A DNA stretch of 12,763 nucleotides from Verrucomicrobiaceae bacterium UBA7681 (GTDB lineage: Bacteria > Verrucomicrobiota > Verrucomicrobiia > Verrucomicrobiales > Verrucomicrobiaceae), in assembly GCA_002482965.1 (NCBI GenBank), contig DLGZ01000014.1:18959-31721 (forward strand), written 5' to 3'. The notes beneath the pieces are model-generated. The model was not told the origin of the DNA. It saw only the letters and a list, made by a program, of their open reading frames with translations, and made no database searches. Within the stretch, counting starts at the first letter, position 1, and every line of letters begins with the position of its first letter. Below, one piece after another: positions 6,427 through 12,763 of this stretch. The translations under genes were made by a program, and so were the position numbers.

Positions 6427-6756
6427 GCGGAGGATGGTTGAATGAGAAAGATAGGATGTCGAGTGATGTTGAACGCCACCACATGAATGCGTGTGACGCG
6501 GCTTAAACTCACGGGCCGTGGAAGACGTTCAGCGCAAAACACTTCTCAGTGCGGATAGAATTTGTCCTTTTCATTTTTCTCCCGTGACAAAAATGACCAT
6601 CCTGCTAATCTCGATTCTCTTTCTCGAAAAATGTCAGTTCTCCCCTGAGGCCCAACCCCTTTTGCGCGATCATTTCATGATGTGTGTAATTTCAGGCTTG
6701 TGCTTCTCCGTAGTTTTTTTGTACTTTGTGCTGATGTGGAACGCACCCTGCAACTC
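6427..6756. other. 330-nt divergent intergenic region
   Basis: The spacer between the minus-strand ABC ATPase and the plus-strand TPR-Exb operon is visibly more AT-rich than the flanking genes, with a run of seven T at 6714-6720. It should hold promoters for both sides; the best plus-strand candidate is listed separately. A second, weaker plus-strand candidate is GTGACA at 6584-6589 with TGcTAATCT ending at 6611. A GTG-started frame at 6518-6760 crosses the spacer, but its protein has no recognisable character. No RNA gene or riboswitch was recognised. Confidence 0.6.
6662..6690 (+). promoter_or_regulatory. Candidate promoter of the TPR-ExbBD operon
   Basis: TTGCGC (6662-6667, 3/6 match) lies 17 nt before TGTAAT (6685-6690, 5/6 match to TATAAT). 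Initiation near 6697 would give a leader of about 60 nt to the ATG at 6757. The spacer holds a short inverted repeat, ATCAT (6669-6673) and ATGAT (6677-6681), which could be a regulator half-site pair. It is a consensus match only. Confidence 0.35.
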
Positions 6757-9675
6757 ATGAGACCCCTTTTCTGTGCCGCTCTGGCCCTGGCCGCTGTCAC
6801 GCCTGTGTTTTCCCAGGCTCCTAAGCCTGCAGTTCCTGCGGCTCCAACTGCCCCCGCAACTCCTCCAGCAGCTCCCGCTGCCGCTCCTGCGGCCCCGGGC
6901 GCTTTAAATATCCAGCAGGAAACGGAAGCTCTCATCAATGCTGCCAACGCTCTGTTTGTAGAGGCCAAATACCAGGAGGCCCTTGCCAAGCTCGCCGTCG
7001 CCAAGAAGAACCTGAACAACAAGCCCTTCGAAAACATCCTCTTCATCGAGGGCGCCTGCCACTACAACCTCAACGACTTCCCGAAGGCCATTGAGTCCCT
7101 CGAAGCCTACGTGAAGGAATTCCCCCAAGGCTCGGCGATTATCGACGTCCGCATGGCCTTGGGCCGCTCCTACATCGCCAGCAAGAAGGAAGACAAGGGG
7201 ATCGAAGTGCTGACAGACGTGGTGCGCGATTCACCGGAGAAAAAAGCCGAGGCCGGCCTCATCATTGCCGACACCTACAACAAGCTCGACAAGAAGGATG
7301 AGGCGCTCGACATCCTCACCAAAGTGCTGGCAGACGGCATCCGCAGTGCCGAATCCATCCAGGCCGCCATGCTCGCTGCCAACATCTATGTCAGCAGCGG
7401 CAAGCTCGATGAAGCCACCACCCTGATGGACAAGGTGCGCAACTTCGCCTCCGGTGGCGACAGCATTGCTCAGATGAACAACATCTACCTCAAGCTCGGC
7501 GATGAGATGATGGAAAAAAAGGCCTACAAGGAAGCCCTCGGCGCCTACCAGCTCGTTCGCAAGAAGGCTGAAATCTCACGCATCCAGGCTGAGCAGGTCG
7601 CCAAGCTCGAAGCCCAGCTCAAGACCGCCAAAGGCGTCCGCAAGGAAGAGATCGAAACCAAGCTCAAGGCCAACAAGGAAATCATGGCAGAGATCGAGAA
7701 GCGCACCGACTACGATGCCTCTCTCTATTACCGCCTCGGCCGCTGCTACTATGAAATGGGCTCGGTCACTGACAGCGGTTCCGGAGATCCTTCCCGCCTC
7801 TGGCAGGCCATTCTCGCATTTGAAGTCATCGTCAAAGACTTCAAGCAGTTCGCCCAGCGCGACAAGTGCATGTACGGCCTCATCATGGTCAATGCCTCCT
7901 TGAAGCGCATCAAGGAATCCCGCGAACTCTGCGAACAGTTTATCGAAGCCTTTCCTGACAGCGAAATGGTCGGCGAAGTGTCGATGATGTTCGGCATGCT
8001 GGCCTATCAAAACAAGCAGCCCAAAGAAGCCATCGCCGCCTGGAAAAAAGCCCTCAGCTTCCCCAAGGCTGACAAAGAACGTCTGAACTTCCTCATCGGC
8101 AGCGTCCAGTTTGAAATACAGAGCTTTGACGAGAGCCGCACGACTTATGAGACCTTGCTCCAGAATTTCCCCGGCACGACTTATAAAGACGACCTCCAGT
8201 ACCGCATCGCTCTGACCTACTTCTACCAGAACGACTCCAAGAGCGTCACCAAGGCCCTCAAGACCTACATGAAGGACAACCCCAAGGGGCAGTTCGTCGT
8301 GGATGCACGCTACCGCCTCGCCTTCATTGATTTCCAAAGCGGCGACAAAAAGGCTGCGGAAACCGAGTTGTTGAGCATCGCCAAAGACGCTCCCAACGAT
8401 CAGAATGTCGGCCAGGTCCACGCACTCCTCGGGGACATTTACAATCAACGCGCCGATTATCCCAACGCGATCATCCAGTTCGAGTTCGCCGTGGACAAAG
8501 CGAAGACTGACGATGTGCTCACCTACGCCATGGATCAGCTCACGGACCTCTACGTCGGATCCAGCGAATGGACAAAACTCGCGGCCATGTGGCAGCGGTA
8601 CTACAACACGCACAAAGACAACGAGGATCTGGCGCTCAAAGCAGTTCTCTGGATCAGCCGCGCCAAGATCAAGGAAGGCAAGATCGAAGAAGCCAAGAAA
8701 CTCCTGGCCACCGAAATCAAAACCCGCATTCCCATCGTCGCCAACCAGCAGGTGGAAGGCTTGATCCAGCAGTTGGTTTCCATCAGCGCGCCTAAACGCC
8801 GCCGGGTCTCTGCTCCAACAACTCCGACGACTCCCCCTGCGGATGGTACAAAACCTGCTGAGACGCCTGCTGCTCCCGCGCCAGAACTCACTTTCGAAGA
8901 TGTTGAAAAACAACTCGAAGAGCAGCTCAGCCCGCCGCAGGCGGCCATGAATGGCACCGCGCAGATGCGCATTCTGTTTGCCAAGGCCTGGCTCGCCAAA
9001 GTCATGAAATTGCCTGACAAGGCTGAGAAGTATCTCACCATCATCGTTGAAGTCGCCAAGCCCGATGACCTCAGCCCCATGCTCCTGAACATCGTCGGCG
9101 ACGCCGCCCGTAAAAAAGGCGATCTCGAAAAAGCCACCGGCTGCTACATCCGCCTCAGAGACTTCTTCAAAGACAGCGAGTTCTCTGACGGCGCTCCTGT
9201 CGGTCTGGCTGAAATCGCCTTCGAAAAAGGGGATTATGACAAGGCCCTCGAACTTTTCCGCGATGCCTTGAACAACTACCCCGGCAGCTCCCATGTGCTC
9301 GATGCCACTCAGGGAGAGGCCAAAACACTCGTCAAACTCAAGAAGTATGACGAAGCCAAGAAGATCTTCGAGCAGATCGCCAACACCAAGGAGTGGCGCG
9401 GTCACGCCACCGCCAATGCCCTCCGCATGCTCGGCGAGATCGAAGCTCTCCAAGGCAAGCACGAGGCCGCCATCGCCTACTTCCAGCGCGTCTTCATCGC
9501 CCATCAAAGATGGAAGGATGAAATGGCCATAGCCTATCTCAATTGCGCCAAATCATTCAAGGCTCTCGGGAAAGTTGATGAAGCCAGGAAAACGCTGCAG
9601 GAGATGATCGACCGCAAGGATCTTCAGGATCAGCCAGAAATGAAAGAGGCTCAAAAACTCCTCCCCACCCTGTAA
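6757..9675 (+). CDS. Large periplasmic TPR-repeat protein, first gene of the ExbBD operon
   Basis: A 972-residue exported protein. The ATG at 6757 is chosen because it opens a clear signal peptide, MRPLFCAALALAAVTPVFS-Q; a GTG at 6682 in frame would add 25 residues in front of it. The mature protein begins with an Ala/Pro-rich linker (about 20-50), followed by many tetratricopeptide-like helix pairs with recurring Ala, Tyr and Asp-Pro/Pro-Gly patterns (for example DFPKAIESLEAYVKEFPQG and DYDKALELFRDALNNYPGS). A charged, coiled-coil-like part lies at about 269-312 (KLEAQLKTAKGVRKEE). A second Pro/Thr/Ala linker at about 679-714 splits the TPR array in two. There is no lipobox, membrane anchor or enzyme motif. 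TPR arrays are protein-binding scaffolds; by analogy with CpoB/YbgF in tol-pal operons it may couple the ExbBD motor to envelope partners. That coupling is inference. Confidence 0.88.
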   Translation: MRPLFCAALALAAVTPVFSQAPKPAVPAAPTAPATPPAAPAAAPAAPGALNIQQETEALINAANALFVEAKYQEALAKLAVAKKNLNNKPFENILFIEGACHYNLNDFPKAIESLEAYVKEFPQGSAIIDVRMALGRSYIASKKEDKGIEVLTDVVRDSPEKKAEAGLIIADTYNKLDKKDEALDILTKVLADGIRSAESIQAAMLAANIYVSSGKLDEATTLMDKVRNFASGGDSIAQMNNIYLKLGDEMMEKKAYKEALGAYQLVRKKAEISRIQAEQVAKLEAQLKTAKGVRKEEIETKLKANKEIMAEIEKRTDYDASLYYRLGRCYYEMGSVTDSGSGDPSRLWQAILAFEVIVKDFKQFAQRDKCMYGLIMVNASLKRIKESRELCEQFIEAFPDSEMVGEVSMMFGMLAYQNKQPKEAIAAWKKALSFPKADKERLNFLIGSVQFEIQSFDESRTTYETLLQNFPGTTYKDDLQYRIALTYFYQNDSKSVTKALKTYMKDNPKGQFVVDARYRLAFIDFQSGDKKAAETELLSIAKDAPNDQNVGQVHALLGDIYNQRADYPNAIIQFEFAVDKAKTDDVLTYAMDQLTDLYVGSSEWTKLAAMWQRYYNTHKDNEDLALKAVLWISRAKIKEGKIEEAKKLLATEIKTRIPIVANQQVEGLIQQLVSISAPKRRRVSAPTTPTTPPADGTKPAETPAAPAPELTFEDVEKQLEEQLSPPQAAMNGTAQMRILFAKAWLAKVMKLPDKAEKYLTIIVEVAKPDDLSPMLLNIVGDAARKKGDLEKATGCYIRLRDFFKDSEFSDGAPVGLAEIAFEKGDYDKALELFRDALNNYPGSSHVLDATQGEAKTLVKLKKYDEAKKIFEQIANTKEWRGHATANALRMLGEIEALQGKHEAAIAYFQRVFIAHQRWKDEMAIAYLNCAKSFKALGKVDEARKTLQEMIDRKDLQDQPEMKEAQKLLPTL

Positions 9676-9679
9676 TTCG

Positions 9680-10642
9680 ATGCGAACCCACTCCACGATT
9701 TCCATGCACTCGTTCGCCCGCTTTTTGCTCGTTTTCGCCGTCGTTGCCGCTGGTTCCGCCTTCGGGCAGGCCATCGTCCTCAAGGATGGCAACCGCGTCT
9801 TCTCCTCCGAGTTTTCCATCAGTCCAGAAGGCAAGATCGTCCGCACCGTTCAGATCGGTGAAAACAAAGCCACCACCATTCTGGAAAAAAAGAACATCGA
9901 TTCCCTCGAGTGGCCCTATCCGTCTGAACTCACCGAATCCGCCGATCTCCTCGCCAAAGGCAAGACCGATGAAGCCATCGCCGTGCTCAAGAAAGGCCGT
10001 GACTTCTTTGAGCATTTCGAAGGCATCGAAGGCAACTGGTACGTCGATATTTACTTCGCCTACATCGAAGCCCTGAACCAGGGCGGCAAATTCGATGATG
10101 TCGTGAAATCTCTGCCTGCTCTGCGCGCTCTGAAACTCACCGACGCCCAGAAGATGCGCCTGCGCATCATCCAGCTCGACATTGAGCGCCAGACCACCTC
10201 GGATTACGCCAGCATCATTGCTGAAGCCCAGAGCATCCTGAAGGAAACCGACGACTCTGCCATTGGTGCCTCCCTTTGGGCCATCATTGCTGACGTCCAC
10301 ACCCGAAAGAAGGAATGGGAAAAAGCATTGCTGGCCTATCTGCGCATTCCAGTGTTCTATGGCACCCAGATGCAGCGCGTGCCTGAGGCGGAGCTGAATG
10401 CCGCCAAGACACTCATCAAAATGAAGCGCTACGAAGACGCCAATGCCTTCCTCGCCCGCATCACTGATTCCTATCCAGGCTCCCCGGTCGCCGAAACCGC
10501 CACCAAGGAGAAAGCCGCGATTGCCGGAATGAAAAATGTCGCCGAGGAAGAGGTTGACGCCGCAGCTAACGGTAAATCGGACGCTGCCAAACCCAAGGAA
10601 GGCGAGCCTGCCACATCCACCGAGTCCAAACCCAAAGCCTGA
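9680..10642 (+). CDS. Secreted TPR-like protein, second gene of the ExbBD operon
   Basis: A 320-residue exported protein starting 4 nt after the stop of the large TPR gene. The signal peptide core is FARFLLVFAVVAAGSAFG-Q; either Met1 (9680) or Met9 (9704) could start it. After cleavage comes a small, probably beta-rich segment (IVLKDGNRVFSSEFSISPEGKI and on, about 32-75), then helical repeats of TPR type (for example ADLLAKGKTDEAIAVLKKG and LIKMKRYEDANAFLARITDSYPGS). The last 35 residues are a low-complexity tail of Lys, Glu, Ala and Thr. No enzyme motif is seen. It probably works with the large TPR protein in the periplasm. The two are similar in style but clearly different in length and N-terminal domain, so they are not a recent duplication. 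Confidence 0.85.
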   Translation: MRTHSTISMHSFARFLLVFAVVAAGSAFGQAIVLKDGNRVFSSEFSISPEGKIVRTVQIGENKATTILEKKNIDSLEWPYPSELTESADLLAKGKTDEAIAVLKKGRDFFEHFEGIEGNWYVDIYFAYIEALNQGGKFDDVVKSLPALRALKLTDAQKMRLRIIQLDIERQTTSDYASIIAEAQSILKETDDSAIGASLWAIIADVHTRKKEWEKALLAYLRIPVFYGTQMQRVPEAELNAAKTLIKMKRYEDANAFLARITDSYPGSPVAETATKEKAAIAGMKNVAEEEVDAAANGKSDAAKPKEGEPATSTESKPKA

Positions 10643-10653
10643 AAATTTTCCCC

Positions 10654-11514
10654 ATGCAAACCAACACTGCCACCATCATGACCCGCCACATCCCCAACGG
10701 CCCCGCCCGCGCGTTCCTTTGCGTCCTGCTGGCCTTTGGTGTTTTCACTTCATTCAATCTCTATGGCCAGGAGCCCGCGCCTGCTGAGGGTGCTGCCGTT
10801 GAGGAGGCTCATTCAGAATCGATGATCGATCGCTTCATCGAAGGCGGCTGGGTCATGTATCCCATCACCGTTTGCTCCATCGCTCTCGTCTGGCTGACGG
10901 TTGATCTTTGGATGCGCACCGCCATCAAAAAGGCCGCTCCTCCTGCCCAGGTGGCACAGGTTCAGGATCTCTTCCGCGCAGGTGACTACGTCGGCGCTTA
11001 CCAGTTTTGCAAAGGCAGTCCCTCGGCCTTCACCAACACCACACGCGTGGGCTTGAGTTTCTTGGGTGATGGACATGAAGCCACCGAAGCCGCTTTGTTC
11101 AGCGAACTCAACAAGGTCAACGCCTCCATCCAGACCCGCATCAACTACCTCTCCGTTATCGGTGTTTGCACCCCCATGATCGGCCTCACCGGCACGGTGA
11201 CCGGGATGATGCGCGCCTTCTCCACCCTGAAAACCAGCGGTGCAGGGGATCCCGCCAAGCTCTCCGGCGCTATCGGCGAGGTGCTCATCGCCACCGCTTC
11301 CGGTCTCTTCATCGCCGTCCCGGCCTTCATGTTCTTCTACTTCCTCCGCAATCGTCTCCAGGTCAGCATGAGCGATCTTCAGGAAATCGTCTTGGCTCTC
11401 TTCCGCAAGATGCCCTACTCCCATCTCAAGGATGCTCACGTCGGTGAGGAAGAATTCTACGCCGCCATTCCCAACTGGGTCGCTGGCGACGTTCAGACTG
11501 TCTCTGCAGCCTGA
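10654..11514 (+). CDS. exbB: MotA/TolQ/ExbB-family proton-channel protein with N-terminal signal sequence
   Basis: A 286-residue inner-membrane protein that should form the pentameric proton channel around ExbD. TM1 is at about 66-88 (WVMYPITVCSIALVWLTVDL), the cytoplasmic loop at 90-160, TM2 at 165-190 with the motif GLTGTVTGMMRAF, and TM3 at 205-231 with IGEVLIATASGLFIAVPA. Glu209 matches the conserved TM3 glutamate of E. coli ExbB, and the Thr residues of TM2 and TM3 that line the pore are present. Unlike E. coli ExbB, an extra hydrophobic segment (19-38, ending FNLYG-Q) looks like a cleavable signal peptide and is followed by an acidic stretch before TM1. The start may be ATG 10654 or ATG 10678 (eight residues shorter). 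It lies 11 nt after the second TPR gene, so it is probably in the same operon. Confidence 0.92.
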   Translation: MQTNTATIMTRHIPNGPARAFLCVLLAFGVFTSFNLYGQEPAPAEGAAVEEAHSESMIDRFIEGGWVMYPITVCSIALVWLTVDLWMRTAIKKAAPPAQVAQVQDLFRAGDYVGAYQFCKGSPSAFTNTTRVGLSFLGDGHEATEAALFSELNKVNASIQTRINYLSVIGVCTPMIGLTGTVTGMMRAFSTLKTSGAGDPAKLSGAIGEVLIATASGLFIAVPAFMFFYFLRNRLQVSMSDLQEIVLALFRKMPYSHLKDAHVGEEEFYAAIPNWVAGDVQTVSAA

Positions 11515-11561
11515 TCCTTGGTTTCATCTCTCAAATACTCAACCCTTGACCTTCTAACACT

Positions 11562-11990
11562 ATGGGCGGCGGCGGCGGCGGCGGTGACGGCGAACCGGAG
11601 TTTCAAATAGCTCCGATGATTGACGTGTTGTTGGTGTTGCTCATTTTCTTTATGAGCATCACCTCGGCGCAGGTGTTGAGTATCGACCAGGCGATTGTTC
11701 TGCCTGTCGCTAAAGATGCTAAAAAGAAGGAAAAAGACGTGATGAACGAGGCCGCGCTCAATGTGCGCTGGACCAACAACAAGGCGACCATCGTCTTTGA
11801 GACCAGCCCGTATGATAACCCGGAGCCTCTCGTTGAAAAACTGCGCAGCCGTCACGATGCCAACCCCAAGTACCGTGCGGTCATTCGCGGAGACAAACGT
11901 CTCCCCGCCATCGAAATCCAGCGGGTGATGAGCATCATTGCCCAGGCGGGCATCGATGACATTTCCTTCTCTGCCTTGAACAAAGAGTAA
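11562..11990 (+). CDS. exbD: ExbD/TolR-family protein 1
   Basis: A 142-residue single-span membrane protein, partner of ExbB. The N-terminus is a run of seven glycines (codons of a GGC repeat at 11565-11585), then EPEFQIAPMIDVLLVLLIFFM, where Asp21 is the proton-carrying aspartate at the start of the membrane helix. The periplasmic domain follows (about 45-142), with the ExbD-type pattern ending in YRAVIRGDKRLPAIEIQRVMSIIAQAGIDDISFSAL. Length is normal for the family. The 47-nt gap after exbB has no Shine-Dalgarno and no terminator. The glycine tract should lie in the cytoplasm before the helix. Confidence 0.93.
   Translation: MGGGGGGGDGEPEFQIAPMIDVLLVLLIFFMSITSAQVLSIDQAIVLPVAKDAKKKEKDVMNEAALNVRWTNNKATIVFETSPYDNPEPLVEKLRSRHDANPKYRAVIRGDKRLPAIEIQRVMSIIAQAGIDDISFSALNKE
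11565..11585 (+). repeat. GGC trinucleotide tract coding for polyglycine
   Basis: Six GGC codons and one GGT directly follow the start codon of the first exbD and code for Gly2-Gly8. Slippage by whole units would only change the number of glycines in the cytoplasmic tail. The G+C-rich tract may also fold near the start codon and affect translation. Confidence 0.85.
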
Positions 11991-12003
11991 TTCTTTTCTC
12001 CTC

Positions 12004-12483
12004 ATGTCTGCCCCTGGCAAAAAAAAGCATCACGAAATCGAATCTGAACAGCTCGCTGTCGGCTTCCAGATCGCCCCCATGATCGACGTGGTGTTCGTCA
12101 TCATGCTCTTCTTCATGGTCATGGTCGGCTCCGTGAAAGTCGAGCGCGAGCTCAAGAGCCAGCTCCCCGGCCTCGCACCGCCCAGCGCCGATGCTCCCAC
12201 GGAAATGCCGGATGAAATCATCGTCGGTGTTGAGGAAACCGGTGCCGTCACTCTCAATGAAGAGGAGTTTGACAGCAATCGTCCCGATAAAGCGCTGCCT
12301 GAATTCATCAACACTCTCAAGCGCCTCAAGGCGGAGGCTGACAATCGTCAGGCCAAGGTCATCGTGACCATCCAGGCGGAGGAACAGGCCACCTATGAGC
12401 GCGTCATCGACGTCCTCAACGCCCTCGCAGTCGCCAAGATCGCCAACGTGACATTCACGGTGGGCGGTGACGAAGGATTTTGA
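12004..12483 (+). CDS. exbD: ExbD/TolR-family protein 2
   Basis: A 159-residue single-span membrane protein starting 13 nt after the first exbD. A basic cytoplasmic tail (KKKHH) leads into FQIAPMIDVVFVIMLFFMVM, with Asp28 in the proton-carrying position. The periplasmic part (about 45-159) ends KVIVTIQAEEQATYERVIDVLNALAVAKIANVTF, the usual ExbD C-terminal fold. The sequence differs strongly from the first ExbD outside the helix, with a longer acidic linker, so the two are paralogs with probably different roles. They may form a mixed ExbD dimer in one channel or give alternative complexes. Xanthomonas carries a known exbB-exbD1-exbD2 arrangement. The leader is pyrimidine-rich with no Shine-Dalgarno. 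Confidence 0.93.
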   Translation: MSAPGKKKHHEIESEQLAVGFQIAPMIDVVFVIMLFFMVMVGSVKVERELKSQLPGLAPPSADAPTEMPDEIIVGVEETGAVTLNEEEFDSNRPDKALPEFINTLKRLKAEADNRQAKVIVTIQAEEQATYERVIDVLNALAVAKIANVTFTVGGDEGF

Positions 12484-12520
12484 TTTTTGTCCACTTTTGA
12501 TGGTCTGCACCCCAATAAAC

Positions 12521-12540
12521 GGGGCGGCAGCTCCGTCCCC
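12521..12540 (+). other. GC-rich bulged hairpin between exbD2 and the next gene
   Basis: GGGGCGG (12521-12527) pairs with CCGTCCCC (12533-12540) with one bulged T and a 5-nt loop, 22 nt before the next start codon. No T-run follows, so it is not a standard terminator. It could lower read-through, stabilise the upstream mRNA or hinder ribosome entry. Confidence 0.35.
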
Positions 12541-12562
12541 ATACTCTGAAAAGTAGGTCTTC

Positions 12563-12763
12563 ATGAATCCGCCGCCTCCTGGATCTCCCCCCAACCCGCC
12601 ACAGCCAGAGCCACCACCTCCTGGTGCCACCCAGCTGTTGCCTCAGGGCTATCCACAAGGCTATCCGCCCCCGCACGGCTACCCGCCGCAGATGCCGCCC
12701 GGCTATCCCCCCGGCTACCCGATGCCCCAAGGCTATCCGCCGCAGATGCAGGGCTATCCACCC
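12563..12763 (+). CDS. Gly-Tyr-Pro-rich protein, N-terminal part only
   Basis: 67 codons are open from the ATG at 12563 to the window edge. The residues are almost only Pro, Gly, Tyr, Gln and Met: a PPPPG-type start (3-21), ATQLLPQ, then repeats of GYPP/GYPQ/GYPM (29-67). A longer DNA unit of 19 nt (GGCTAYCCGCCGCAGATGC) occurs twice, at 12677-12695 and 12731-12749, so the region grows by duplication. There is no signal peptide, so this is probably a cytoplasmic, disordered tail placed before a domain lying outside the window. Comparable GYPP-rich tails precede membrane domains in some bacterial proteins, and a TonB-like coupler is possible from the operon position, but nothing here proves either. 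A partial GTAGG-like ribosome site lies 6-10 nt before the ATG, the only one in the window. Confidence 0.7.
   Translation, partial: MNPPPPGSPPNPPQPEPPPPGATQLLPQGYPQGYPPPHGYPPQMPPGYPPGYPMPQGYPPQMQGYPP

Noticed and set aside
6518..6760. GTG-started open frame of 80 codons before the large TPR gene
   Set aside because: It lies in an AT-rich promoter region, has no ribosome site or family features, and overlaps the TPR start; the hydrophobic look comes from T-rich DNA.
7576..9507. Minus-strand open frame of 643 codons inside the large TPR gene
   Set aside because: It mirrors the TPR gene, has biased composition (Phe, Gly, Asp, Leu) and no motif; the plus frame has signal peptide and TPR patterns.
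11935..12630. Minus-strand open frame of 231 codons rich in Asp, Glu, His and Gly
   Set aside because: Antisense to exbD2, whose helix and catalytic Asp are clear.
12677..12763. Short repeated units resembling a CRISPR or satellite array
   Set aside because: Repeats are in-frame GYPP codons with no unique spacers of constant size; they are coding low complexity.

Overview
The window most likely comes from a member of the Verrucomicrobiota (Prosthecobacter/Verrucomicrobium-like) or a close PVC relative. This is an inference from gene content and style. The two-part alpha/beta hydrolase, the PfkB kinase, the secreted TPR proteins rich in Ala/Pro and the ExbB with its own signal peptide all look like that group. 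The DNA is fairly GC-rich, and almost no start codon has a Shine-Dalgarno sequence. No rRNA, tRNA, CRISPR array, insertion sequence or phage gene was seen.

Left part (1-6426), mostly minus-strand metabolic and accessory genes. A secreted alpha/beta hydrolase of the acetyl-xylan-esterase-like type runs off the left edge (1-1728, minus). Divergent from it is a plus-strand pair, an Rrf2-family repressor (1995-2462) and a class I SAM methyltransferase (2495-3175), with an 8-bp inverted repeat over the Rrf2 start codon. Three further minus-strand units follow: an unrecognised multi-span membrane protein with two CxxC pairs (3281-4195), a PfkB-family sugar kinase (4258-5265), and a soluble ABC ATPase (5647-6426) trailed by a 58-residue predicted secreted peptide (5453-5629).

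Right part (6757 to the right edge), one plus-strand gene cluster. It encodes a 972-residue periplasmic TPR protein, a second secreted TPR protein, an ExbB/TolQ-type channel protein with a signal peptide, two different ExbD/TolR-type proteins, and the start of a Gly-Tyr-Pro-rich protein cut by the window end. The spacing (4, 11, 47, 13 and 79 nt) suggests co-transcription, at least through the second exbD. The natural reading is a proton-motive-force-driven cell-envelope machine of the Ton/Tol/Mot superfamily, in which ExbB and two ExbD proteins energise periplasmic TPR proteins. No TonB, TolA, TolB or Pal is visible here, so its output is unknown. This is the best candidate in the window for an uncharacterised system.

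The divergent spacer 6427-6756 separates the two halves and probably carries the promoter of the TPR-Exb operon.
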